Source: Cunninghamella blakesleeana (lineage: Eukaryota; Mucoromycota; Mucoromycetes; Mucorales; Cunninghamellaceae). Taken from it: a DNA stretch of 64,000 bases. Positions 27,794-39,631 of the stretch are shown here, piece after piece. A model generated the notes under the pieces. That model searched no databases. It was not told the origin of the DNA and was given only the letters and a program-made list of their open reading frames with translations. Every line of letters starts with the position of its first letter. The stretch's first letter is position 1. The stretch is taken from positions 947,501 through 1,011,500 of the forward strand of contig JAFCIZ010000011.1 of the NCBI GenBank assembly GCA_017871115.1, given 5' to 3'. The position numbers and the translations under genes were made by a program.

Positions 27794-30206
27794 ATGACTC
27801 AACCTTACCACGATAATATGTTTATGAATTCAACTGGTAGCTCTTTTTATCTATCATCAGAAAGTTCAAAAATGACATTATGGTAATAGTAATAAAAATA
27901 ATAAAAATCATTTCATTTTTTTTTATTTTTATTAAATAATTATGATTGTATTTTATTCAGCACTAAATTATCTTTATTTTTTTTTTTAATGTTATTAGGA
28001 TGGGTGATCTCGAACCTTGGATGGATGAACATTTTCTAAGACAATTATGGACAACTATGGGTGAAAATGTAGTGGTGAAACTAATACGTGATAAAAGAAC
28101 TGGGTAAAGTGCTGATAATATATATATATATATATATACAGATAAACATCATACTTATCATCATTACCTTTTTTTTTTCTCCTTCTCTCTCTCTCTTTTC
28201 TTATTTTTTCTTATTCTTTTATTAAAAAAATTAATTTTTAGAAATAGTTTAGGATATGCATTTATTGGCTTTTCATCAACTACGGCAGCACAAAGGGCAC
28301 TTGCAACTATTCATGGGACAAAAATGCCAAATTCTCAAAGAGCTTTTCGGTTAAACTGGGCATCAGGTGGTGGCATTTTAGATAAAAAGTAAATAAAAAT
28401 AAAAAAGAAGAATGAATAAATGAATGAATAAAAGAGTGATCAGCATTTTTTTAAATAAGAATAAATGATAAAAAAAGTAGAAAATGATATAAATGGATAT
28501 TAAACTTTAATATTTTTTTTTTATTATTTTAGAGAGGATCGTGCGCCTGAATATAGCTTATTTGTTGGCGATTTAAGTAGTGATGTTGATGAAACTTATT
28601 TATTGGTAAATACATCATATATATATATATATATATATATGTTTAATAAATTCTTAATATTCTTTTATATTTAAATACATTATAGGCAGTATTCCGTCAA
28701 CGTTATCCATCATGCCATTCAGCCAAAGTGATGACAGATCCCATCTCTGGAGCATCAAGAGGTTATGGATTTGTACGATTTCATAGTCAACAAGAACAGC
28801 AAGACGCCCTTATCAAAATGAATGGAGTTTACTGCGGTCATCGACCTGTTCGTATATCATTGGCTACACCAAAAAGTACCAGCCATGCACGTTACTATCA
28901 GCTGGCATTACAAGCACCTGCCTTAATTCAACAACCGACTGACCCTTCTAATACAACTGTCTTTGTAGGCGGATTATCAACACCAATTCATGAAGATGAA
29001 TTAAGATTATATTTTTCTCCTTTTGGCGAGGTCACTTATGTCAAAATTCCTCCTGGTAAAGGTTGTGGATTTGTTCAATATGTATCAAGAGCCTCGGCGG
29101 AATTGGCTATCGAAAAAATGAATGGATTTCAAATTGGTCAATCTCGTATTAGACTTTCTTGGGGTAGATCTCAAAATGATAAGCAGCCATCAACACCAGC
29201 ATTACTTCATCCATCTACATCTTCTTCTTCCTCATCTTCTAATAATAATATGAATGATATGAATGACCCAGCTTTCTTTTTAAATTCATCTCCTCCTCCT
29301 CCATCTATTTCTCATTTACCCACCATGTCACACCAACAGCAATCTATCATGTCTCTTGGTGATACCTATTATATGAATCAACAATGGCAACAACAGCAAC
29401 AGCAACAACAATCTAACCATCATCATCATCTTTTACTACAACAACAACAACAACAGCAACAACAGCAAGCTTCTTCTTCCCCTCCTCCACTTTCTCACCC
29501 TTTTCAACATCATGATTCTTTACATCATCCATCCATTTCTTCTACTATGGCTACTTCTTCATCATCCTCATCAGCCCCATTACTTATTGATACTAAAACG
29601 TCTCCTTTTTTAAGGTATAAAATTATAAATAAAATAAAATAATAAAAATAAAAATAATAAAAATAAGGTGCTATTAGATATAAAAAATATAATATGTACC
29701 AAAATAATAACTCATATGTATATTATATTGCTATTGTTAATACTAGAAATTCAACTACGGTTTATGATCCTAATATTATGCTGTCGCCTGTTTCTTCGAC
29801 AACTGGAAATCCTTCGACAACAACCACTCCTTATTCAATGGTAATCAATAATAGTAATAGTATTAATGCATCTTCGCCTGGATTACAATCCTTTCAATCC
29901 TTATCCCCACCATCCAGTGGTCGATTTCCCCTACGCTTTACACAACAGGATGATTCAAAAATAATGGAGCTTGAAAATAAAGTCTACTCTTCTACTACCA
30001 CTACATCTTCTACTATTACTCCTATACCATCTTCCTCCTCTACTACTACCACCACCAACCATACTACATTATCTCCTCCAATTCATTTTATTCATCATCG
30101 TCCTGAATGGATTTCTCCTTCTACTTCATCTTCCATTATGACAAATAATAACAATAGTATGGATAACAATATGAATTATTCCCATCACCATTTTAACAAT
30201 AATGGA

Positions 30207-30246
<40 letters not shown>

Positions 30247-30335
30247 GCGATTCACTCTCTAAACTTAATACAAATTCATCAGATCATGATCCTTCTAACC
30301 AACATTGGAGAAGATTAGGTGGTATTTATGCATAA
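27794..30335 (+). CDS. three-RRM RNA-binding protein, Nam8/Ngr1-like
   Basis: Six exons (27794-27882, 27999-28103, 28242-28388, 28533-28605, 28686-29614, 29747-30335) give 643 residues. RRM1 begins [18 protein letters not shown] and has [13 protein letters not shown]2 has [18 protein letters not shown] and [17 protein letters not shown]3 has [21 protein letters not shown] and [10 protein letters not shown]. The order and the WMGDL opening match the Nam8/Ngr1 and plant RBP45/47 group. These bind U-rich RNA in U1 snRNP-assisted splicing (Nam8) or mRNA turnover (Ngr1). The C-terminal half is Ser/Gln/His/Asn-rich with several Gln runs and a 13-Asn run, as expected for a granule-prone domain. Which of the two yeast roles applies cannot be told from sequence. 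Confidence 0.92.
29387..29470 (+). repeat. CAA/CAG repeats encoding poly-Gln
   Basis: Two Gln runs separated by a His block lie in exon 5 of the RRM gene. They are mixed CAA/CAG codons and may vary in length. Confidence 0.85.
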
Positions 30336-30568
30336 ATATATCTATATATCTATCTATGTTACTTTCTTTTTATTTATTTATTTTTTACATATATATCTTA
30401 TTATTATTAATTTGCATTATTATATATATACATATTATTTTTCTATATTCTTTGTTTTATTTTTCATTGTGGATTTCCTTTGGTTTTTGCAATTTTTTTT
30501 TTTATATTATTCTATATTATATACGTATTATTCTAATTATTATTAATGACTATTATTATATATCATCA

Positions 30569-30600
<32 letters not shown>

Positions 30601-30953
30601 TTATTTTTTAGCTTGTAGTTTAGATATTATTATGTGTTTTTTTATATAATTAGTACTAGTATTTTCTATATCCCCATATTTTTTAGTTTCGTACCTCGTT
30701 TTTTTATTGTTTATTGTTTTCTAATCAGTTATCAGTTTTTTTTATTATTATTGCGGTCATTATTATCCATGTTTTAATAAAATATATATTTATCATAAAT
30801 ATAATAATAATATATGATATTTTTTATTAATGCATGATCCCTTTTTTGAAAAAAAGAATTAGAATAAAAAAAAAGTTAAAACAGCGCCAGCCAATTTTTT
30901 AGCCAGTTTTCCCTTTTTTTTTCTCTCTTTCACACTTATTTTTAGAAAAACTA
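30336..30953. other. intergenic, T-rich 3' region
   Basis: Downstream region of the RRM gene with TATA/ATT repeats (about 30570-30602) and then the short promoter of the Erg27 gene with a pyrimidine tract at 30909-30930. No gene seen; the frames here are T-rich artefacts. Confidence 0.5.
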
Positions 30954-32489
30954 ATGGAAAAAAATAATAACACATCCCTCCCTCTTCTTCGACCAAAAGT
31001 AGCTATTATTACTGGAGTTAATTATGGAGGTTTAGGGTTTGGTATTACGCAACGATTATTAGAACTTTTACCTAAAGATCAATCACTTACCATAATTTTC
31101 GCTTGTCGAAATTATACTCGAGCCAGCAAGGTTCGCGATTATTTTATAAAAAAACAGTATCATCCAAAAGTTACTATTGACATAGTACAGGTGAATTTAA
31201 ATTCTGTCTCTTCTGTACTGGATTGTTGCCATAAGATTAATCAAAAGTAAGACAAAAGTAAGATTAAAAGAATGAAATTATGCAAATAAATCACTTAACC
31301 ATATGTATTTATAAATATGTATACTTAAAATGACATTCTTACTTTTTTTTCTTTTATATTTACTTAATACAAAAGGTATGAATGGATTGACTATTTATTT
31401 TTAAATGCTGGGCATTTAAGTTCTTTAGGATTAAATTGGCGTTTAATCTTTTCACTCTTTTTTAAACACCCTATTCGATTAATGGAATCATCCGATGCAA
31501 CTATCCAATGTCGCGGAGAAATCAATCAAGATGGGTTAGGAAAAGTTTTTGCAAGTTGTGCATTTGGCCATTATGTTATGGTATAACGAAATAAATAAAT
31601 AAATAAATACAATAATGAGGATGATTTATTTATTTATTTTACTGATGATATTTTTCCAATTTTCTCTTCTCTATAACTATTATCATATTAATAAGATGCG
31701 TCAGCTAGAATCACTTTTATCCAATTCAATAGATGGAAGCCGAGTAATATGGACAAGTTCTTCTACTGCTTTAAATGAACTTTTTGATATAAATGATTGG
31801 CAAGGGATTAAAAGGTAAAATTCAAAAAAAGGATAAAAATATACTTTTCTTATATCATACTTTTTATATATTATATAATACATTGTTTTATATTTCATTT
31901 AGTGAATTACCATATGAATCATCGAAATGGGCATGTGATTTATTAGCTGTTGCATCCAATGATTATTTTCAACAACACCAATTGAATATTACCTCATTTA
32001 CGACGTCACCTGCAGTAGTAGCGAGTAGAATTGGTAATTTACCATTATGGATAATATACCTTCGAATGTGTTTACATTATTTGGTAAAAAAAAAAAAAAA
32101 AAAAAGGGAAAGAAAAAAAGAAAGAAGAAAAAGACCAAAAATGGATTAATTTTTTTATATTTTATCAATGTATTTATTTTTATATATCAATGTTATGATT
32201 ATTTGTATTTTAATTAAATTAAAAGTTCCGAATATTAGGTCTTGAATCTCAAAATATTACTGGTTATAAAGGGTCTATGGCAGCCGTTTTTGTTGCTTTA
32301 CAACCTATTATGGTATTAAATACAATGTTACGATATACTTCTTTAACTACACGATTTGGGAAAACTTATGTTCAACCTTTTATATTAAATAATTTGGAAT
32401 TGGATCAAGCATGGACTTTATTTGACCATTGCGAAAATACATATCAAGCTTTTTTAAAATCATATGAAAAGAACAAAATTAAATTATAA
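30954..32489 (+). CDS. ERG27: 3-keto-steroid reductase (Erg27)
   Basis: Five exons (30954-31246, 31376-31580, 31696-31814, 31903-32083, 32226-32489) give 353 residues. It is a short-chain dehydrogenase: the nucleotide-binding loop is ITGVNYGGLGFGI, followed by FACRNYTRASKVRDYF, LFLNAGH, VIWTSSSTA and the catalytic Tyr/Lys in LPYESSKWACDLL. The last exon (GLESQNITGYKGSMAAVF) fits Erg27, which reduces the 3-keto group in C4-demethylation of sterols at the ER in complex with Erg25, Erg26 and Erg28. The long C-terminal helical part and the NAGH motif distinguish it from generic reductases. Confidence 0.9.
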
Positions 32490-32916
32490 TAAATTATGTA
32501 TAATCAAAAATAATTTCTTTTTTTTTTAAAAAAAAAAAGTATCATCATTTTCATAATATATATATATATATATTTATAATGATAAATTGTTATTATTATT
32601 ATCTTTTTTGATCTTTACTATTATATATATATAGAATTGTTCATTATATATGCTTTAATAAATATACACGTGATTTCAAATCAGCCAATTAATGTACGTC
32701 GGTAGCGGACTTTTATCTTTTTTTTTTTTTAAAAAAAAACCAATGTCCGTCATTTTTTCTTTCGTTCTTTTTCTTTTAGTTTTTTTTTATAGATACCCTT
32801 TTTTCTCTTTACTTCTGACGTTTTACAAATATAAATTATAAATAGACAATATATAAATATATATATTTATTTCACTTTTAATTTTTTAATAATTTATTAA
32901 TTCTTTAAAAAAAACT
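32490..32916. promoter_or_regulatory. intergenic, upstream of lipin gene
   Basis: Tandem spacer with a (TA)n run at 32557-32572, T/A runs near 32720-32740 and a GC-richer patch (32690-32715). The last 60 bp are A/T-only up to ATG 32917. No gene seen. Confidence 0.4.
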
Positions 32917-35900
32917 ATGGAGTATGTTGGAAAGCTAGGAAGTCTTTTCACCTCGGTACAAAGTTTTTATAATGAAATTAATCCTGCTACTCTATCAGGT
33001 GCTATTGATATTGTTGTAGTTGAACAAGAAGATGGGGAATTAGCTTGTAGCCCTTTTCATGTTCGGTTTGGAAAACTATCTTTACTAATGCCTCAAGAAA
33101 AAAAGGTATACTTTTTTATTACACTATTTAGTCAAAAGTAAAATAAGCTTATATTTTTTTGACTCAACAACTTTTTCATTTTTTTCTTTCTATCAATCTA
33201 TTATTTATATATATTATCTATTAGATTGTTATTAAAGTCAATGGTCAGACAGTTCCATATTTTATGAAAGTGGGCGAAGCAGGCGAATCCTTTTTTGTTT
33301 TTGAAACAGAACATGAAGTACCTGAAGAATTTCAAACATCTCCCATTGTTGGTGCTGTCAATGAAAGTAAAACAGATGAAGTAAGTTTTATAAAAAAAAA
33401 ATAAGTACAGAATAAAAAAAAATAGATAAATACAAATAAATACAAATATGAGTAAATAAATAAATTCTTATTTTAAAACCATTATTTTATTTTATTTTAT
33501 TTAGGAACCTCCATTTTTAGATATTGGTGAATCCAAAAATCAAGTTAAAGGTAAATAAAAACAAATAATTTACTAATAATAAATAATAATGATAATAATA
33601 AAAAGAGAGAGATAGAAAAGGGCTGATTACTTATTTATTTATTTTTGTTTTTTCATTATTTTATAAATATAGTGAATGAATCTGAGAGTGATATGAAAGA
33701 AGATCAATTTGAAGATGACAATGAAGATATCATGAAACTACCTCTTCCAGCTGAATTGCAATCTCCAAAAATGATTATTGAAGAACAAATGGACAAAGTA
33801 GAGACTAACATGGAACATTATACACAACATCAACAACATTATCAAGATGAACGTTTACAACATGCTGTAACAGATCAATTAAACTTATCGGCTAATGATA
33901 AGGATAAACATGATAATAAAGAAGAAGAAAAAGAAGAAAATGACAAGCAGATGGAAAAGAAATCAGATGATAGTCTTATTCTCGATGGTAATAATAAAAG
34001 TACTGAACAGCAAGAAAAAAATCAAACCATAGTTCCCCAAAATAATGTTTATCCTACTGATGACGGATCTACATTATTGGAACGGGTGATTCCTGAAGCC
34101 ATTACAACTACAACTATTGCAAAAGAAACTTTCATTGTACGACCTGCTAATGGGGATATTTATAGTAAAATTATGGATGTCTCTCATCAATCTGTTCAAA
34201 AAAGAGATGATTATATAAATTCTGATAACATTATCAAAAGCAATAAAAAAGAACATGATACATCAACAACAAGTACCGCTATTGCAACGTCTACTTCTTC
34301 TACTAACACCTCTACTTCTATTACTTCTTCAAAAGAAAAAGATGATAAAAAGGAGAATCAAGAATCAGCTTCCTCCTCTTCTGAACAACAACAGCAACAT
34401 AATAATGAATCCATTGTATTAGATATTGCTGGTTATAAAACGGATGAAAATAAATGGGAAGAAAAAGAACAGATTGCAGATGATGAACAATTGATTTTAT
34501 CAAAATTACAAACTGAATCTGAAATGCATGATACTATGGATAGACAGCATACTGACTCGCCTACTCCTTTAGAAGAAATGAATGCAACAACATCATCTCA
34601 AACAACAACTATTATTGATGGAGAAGAAAAAGAAAAGAACTTTGATACTTCTTCTACTCAACAACAATCTTCATCACCAACAACGGAAACACCCTCCAAA
34701 AGTTTATGGGGATGGGGAATAAGAAGAAAGTTAACCAATGACTCACTTCAATCAACAACAAAGAGTAACCAAAATTCAGATAATGAAGATGATGATGATG
34801 ATAATGATTCAGTTGGTACAGATTCAACAAAAGGAACAGAGGTCTCTACAAAGGGGGAAGAAAAAGATACATTAAAGAAATATCAATTAGTACCCGGTAC
34901 CATTTACCGTGTGGAAATGAGTTTATGTGGCTTTTCAGCATTTGGATCCAATGAAAAAGAGAATGCTAATGTCTTTGAAGAACATCAAATTACCTATGAT
35001 ACATTTATGCATAACCCTAATTTATTAAACGATAAACGATTGGTCTTTCGTTATGAAAATCGTTATTATGCCGCTGGAAATACTGGACCCCTTTTCACTT
35101 CTTTGCTATTGTATAAAAAACCTTTACAAAATGCATCTTCAGATGGTCAAGATGGAACCTCTTCCAACGATGGTACTGATAGCCGTGAATCCTACTTATT
35201 TGGTAAAGGTTGGCGTCAATGGCTTAGTCGATCCTCTGTAGCTGCAGCACCTACTTCAACATCAAAAGAAAATGAACAAAAAAAAGGTACTGATGACCAA
35301 CATAAAGTTGAAGGTGAAAAAGAAGGAGATGAAGATAAAGAAACAACAACAATGAAGGGGGATCATCAGCATAATATGAAAAAACATGAGGATATCACCA
35401 CCACATTTACTACTACCACCAAAACAACTACTGTCGGGTGGAATGCTGATCATGAACATAAGAATATGGATGGTTCTGATCTTGATCATCAATTTACTAG
35501 TAAGCCAAAAAAAAATTATGCCAAAACTTTACGATTGACCTCCGAGCAATTGAAACATTTGAAATTAAATAAAGGTGTCAATACTATTTCCTTCTCTGTC
35601 ACATCTGCTTATCAAGGAACTGCTACTTGTGCTGCTAAAATCTTTTTTTGGGATTATGATGTCTCCGTGGTAATTTCCGATATTGATGGGACCATTACAA
35701 AATCTGATACCTTAGGTCATGTGTTTACTATGATTGGGAAAGATTGGACTCATAATGGTGTAGCAAAACTTTATACTGATATTTGTAACAATGGATACAA
35801 AATTTTATACCTTACAAGTCGTGCTATTGGTAAGTCATTCATTCATATGTTTATTTATGTATTTAATTTTTTTTAAAAAAAAATAGAAAAAAATACCATT

Positions 35901-37134
35901 TATAGAATTATATATTCAATTTATAATATATTATTATTATTTTATTTTATTTTATTCTATTTATAAACAAATATACACAGGTCAAGCTGATTATACCCGT
36001 GATTATTTAAAGAAAGTTGAACAAGATAAATATCAATTACCAGATGGACCAGTCATTATGTCACCAGATAGGTTATTTACTTCCTTCCATCGTGAAGTCA
36101 TCATGCGGAAGCCTGAAGCATTTAAAATGGCCTGTCTAAAAGATATTTTACGGTTATTTGGGGAAAAGCACAATCCTTTTATTGCTGGATTTGGAAATCG
36201 TATCACAGATGCAATTTCATATCGTAGCGTTGGTGTTCCTTCCTCTCGAATCTTTACCATTGATCCATATGGCGATGTGAAATTGGAATTGGTAAAAGGG
36301 TTTACATCTTCATATATTCATCTAAATGATTTAGTTGACCAAATGTTCCCACCTTTAAATCCTACCAAAGCAGATACTGATTTAGAATACAATGATTGGA
36401 ATTTCTGGAAACAGCCTTTGCCTGAGATTGATTTACCAGAATTAGATTCCTCTTCATTATCTCAACCCACCTCACCTAAACCAAAACCTATTAAACCCGA
36501 TTTAACCTCTTTACCCAACCAAGCCGTTGTTACCATCGAAAAGAAACCTTCTAGAAGTTTATTGCGTAGTTTTACTTCCATGTCATCCTCTTCTACTTCT
36601 TCTTTATCCTCGATTGATCAGCATCATACATCTACCCCTACCTCTCCTAGACATCTATCTCCACCCCTTGTCCCTGCGTCCTCTTCATCCACCGATTTAA
36701 CTACATCATCATCAGCATCTCTCAAAGAGAATCGATTGGCCAGTAATAATAATAGAAGCCGAGTTTCCTCCTTTACAACTTCCATCAAACGACCTTCTTT
36801 ACTTGGTGGCAGCAATAATAATGATTCAACAACAGTCATCACAAAAGAAGATGGAAAAGATGGAGATGAAGAACATAGTCAACCACCTGAAAGCCCAACA
36901 TCTAGTGGAATCATGAATAATTTATTATCAGGAAGTATTGGAGGTGTAAGAAACAAATTATCAAGAACATTTGCTTATGGAAATGAAGATTCTACCATTC
37001 AAGAAGAAAACACACAAGTTGATAAAAACTTGAAACAAACAGAAAAAGAAAAAGATGATGATGAAAAAGAAGAAGATGATGAGTATGATATGGATGATAT
37101 AGATTGTGATATGGATGATATTCCTTTTATTTAA
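32917..37134 (+). CDS. PAH1: lipin, phosphatidate phosphatase (Pah1/Ned1)
   Basis: Five exons (32917-33105, 33225-33380, 33505-33550, 33673-35829, 35981-37134) give 1233 residues. The N-LIP domain opens MEYVGKLGSLFTSVQSFYNEINPATLSGAIDIVVV and contains CSPFHVRFGKLSLLMPQEKKV. The C-LIP catalytic domain has VISDIDGTITKSDTLGHV with the DxDxT nucleophile motif, then [34 protein letters not shown] and FIAGFGNRITDAISYRSVGVP. Between them lie about 500 low-complexity residues rich in Asp, Glu, Lys, Ser and Thr, and the tail ends in an acidic DMDDIDCDMDDIPFI. The enzyme makes diacylglycerol from phosphatidate and controls nuclear membrane and fat stores; the acidic tail could serve contact with the Nem1-Spo7 phosphatase as in yeast. 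Phospho-regulation is inference from the Ser-rich linker. Confidence 0.97.
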
Positions 37135-37636
37135 TTTAATTTAATATAATATAATATAATTTATAAAGTATATATTTATATAACTTAAAAATATACAAAA
37201 TAACAATAATAGTGATATAGTAATTTTTTTATTTTTTTATTTTTTACTTTGTATTATTAATAAAACTTTTATTTTATTTTTCATTTTTTTAATAAATGTA
37301 AATCAGGTATATATATTATACGTTATTTATTTAATAAAGTTATATTGTACTTTTTTTGGAAAGATAGGAATTGACCAGATATAATATATTGTTGAAAGAA
37401 AAAAAGGAAATAGTCTTTCCTATTTATTCATTTATTTATTAATATATATATATATATATATATGTAAAAAACACCATTTTTTGTCGGCTTACATATTTAG
37501 TGCTCTAAGACTATTTTATAGCTCTACAAGTATACTTCTTGTCAATTCGGAATCTAAAAGTAAAAAAACTGCTTTAAAATTATTTTGATTGATATATTAG
37601 AATAAATAATAATGGCATATATATAATAACAGTAAT
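37135..37636. other. intergenic between lipin gene and DIRS element
   Basis: The 3' region of lipin with a (TA)n run at 37441-37462. A patch at about 37478-37560 has somewhat higher GC and no open frame. The DIRS element begins at its right end. Confidence 0.4.
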
Positions 37637-37655
37637 AATGATTATTTAGACATAA

Positions 37656-37748
37656 GAATACAAAATAAGAAATATGATTGATTAATTAATTCTTCTTTAT
37701 TATTTAAAGTCAGCGAAAATTAAGATATATAAATTAAAATTTAAAATG

Positions 37749-37781
<33 letters not shown>

Positions 37782-37788
37782 TTTTATC
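37656..37788 (+). repeat. DIRS left inverted terminal repeat
   Basis: Begins GAATACAAAATAAG and runs into an AT/poly-T stretch. It is the exact reverse complement of the right repeat over the non-simple part, and extends into the AT run and poly-T (poly-A on the other strand). Outer bases 37637-37655 are unique to the left end and recur in the internal complementary region. Confidence 0.93.
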
Positions 37789-37828
37789 TGAAATTAAGCG
37801 AGGATAAGAGGGAAGAGGTGGGAGGGGA

Positions 37829-37944
37829 AATCATATTTCTTATTTTGTATTCTTATGTCTAAATAATCATTCATGTGTCGAAATAAATTCTAACAGAATT
37901 TCTTGAGACACTCGAATACAAAATAAGAAATATGATTGATTAAT
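37829..37944 (+). repeat. DIRS internal complementary region
   Basis: The first half (to about 37877) is the reverse complement of the outer left end 37637-37680, and the second half is the reverse complement of the outer right end at 42140-42203. The two meet at the shared tetranucleotide CATT/AATG. The layout is that of the DIRS-1 internal complementary region, which is thought to template the circle junction during replication. Confidence 0.93.
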
Positions 37945-37957
37945 CCAGAGTATTTAA

Positions 37958-37988
<31 letters not shown>

Positions 37989-38046
37989 GTGGAGTTTCAA
38001 TAAATGACTACATAAACATAAATAAATAAGCAAATACGTTTTCTTT

Positions 38047-38074
<28 letters not shown>

Positions 38075-38079
<5 letters not shown>

Positions 38080-39631
38080 TAGTAGAATCCCTAGCATCAT
38101 AGAAGGATTCTTCTCTTTCAGAATCCGTATCGTTTTCTCTATTAGGCGATTTTATCGAATCATCTATTGTTATTAATGTATTTGTAAAGTCAAATAACGA
38201 TAGGTGTTCACGACGATAATGGTGCTCAAAAGTAGTTGCATTTGCCCAGTTTCCCATGGTTATAATATCTTCTTTTGGAATTCCTGCTTGAAATGCTAAA
38301 GAAGAAGCAATAGATCTTAACGATACATTACGTTCAGTAGTGGATAACCTTAATAAATGACGAAGCCAGTTGTGAATAGTACGTGTAGCTATCGGTTTGT
38401 TTGGACAAATCGAATTTATAAATAACAGAGTAGCTGTGCAATTTGGACGTCTATCTTGATATACTTTATAAGTAATTACCGGACAAATAGATGGATTAGT
38501 GTGTGCTTTTATCGTGAAGGATTTAATAATTGATCTATTTTTCCTTCTTTCTTTAGGACAATGAACTTCTAAAGAGATACTAGTATTATCTGGTGATAAA
38601 GTTACTGAATGAAAAGGAATTCTATGAAGATCTGAAGTGCGGAAAAAACATGTAACTGCTAATAAGAAGGCTAATTTTGCTTGTAAGTTTGATAAAGAGA
38701 TATTGTCATTATTTTGTTGTTTTAAATAATTAAAAGTGGGTTGTATATCAATTGTTGGTTTATGTGTTCTTATAGGTGGTGCCAATCTTGCTAATGTACC
38801 AAAGAAATCATTTATTTCCTTATTTTGTTTTAAGATATTTTGATTAGGATGTAGATTTGAAACGGCAGAGCGTATTAATTGAAGTGTAGTATATGCATAA
38901 TTATATTTAGTACGAATATCACTTAGAAAATTGATTAAATCAGTAGCATTAAATGATTCCATTGAGATATTATTATCTGATGCCCATTGAATAAATAAAT
39001 ATTGACCCCTTCTATATGATTTATTGGTGTCATTATCTGTAGTATATCTATTAATAAGCAGGTTTTTTGCATTATTATTTAATTTGGAGGTATTATATTT
39101 TGAACTGATAATTTCCATACGGCGAGTTTCCAATTCTTGTTTATCATAGGCCATGGTGTCTCTGGTGTTGGTATTTCTATGCATGATTGATCTAGTATTA
39201 TTGGTGGTAAGATCGATAAGGATTGGAGAGTCGGAAACCAAAGGGCTGATGTCCACCAAGGTGTTACCATTGTTGTTAGTTGTATCTTCTCTTGTATTAG
39301 TTTGTGGAGACAACGATTTATCAGATTCCAAGGAGGATTGATATAAGGATTGTGAAAGATTGTCCAAGGTATCGTGAAGGCGTCTGTGAATAAGCTCCCC
39401 GGATCCGGTAGCCATGACACGTATCTTTTTAGCTGAGTTGTATGTCTGTCCGCAAAAAGGTCTATGTCGTTTGGACCCCAAGTTGATTGAATCTGTTGAA
39501 ATATTTGTTTGTTGATCATCCATTGATTCTTTTGATAAGGTCTTCTTGATTCGTAGTCTGCTATCGTATTGTGTATCCCTTTCACATGGCTGGATTGGAT
39601 TGTGATCCCCCGTTTCAGACACCATTTCCAA
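38075..39631 (-). CDS. DIRS tyrosine recombinase (YR) ORF
   Basis: A 518-codon frame from ATG 39631. The C-terminal half is a tyrosine recombinase: an N-terminal SAM-like part (GQYLFIQWASDNNISMESF, TLQLIRSAVSNLHP), the first catalytic Arg in TCFFRTSDLHRI, the second block NVSLRSIASSLAFQAGI with its Arg, then MGNWANATTFEHHYRREH with the likely nucleophile Tyr. The canonical His of H-x-x-R is replaced by Ser in SLRS, as is common in DIRS recombinases. It would cut and join the circular DNA intermediate to the chromosome. The first ~185 codons overlap the RNase H/methyltransferase frame and are low in motif content, so the real start may be further in (for example ATG 39415 or 39177). Confidence 0.9.

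Noticed and set aside
30305..30649. Hydrophobic plus-strand frames after the RRM gene
   Set aside because: They are products of TAT/ATT-rich DNA and contain no recognisable domain.
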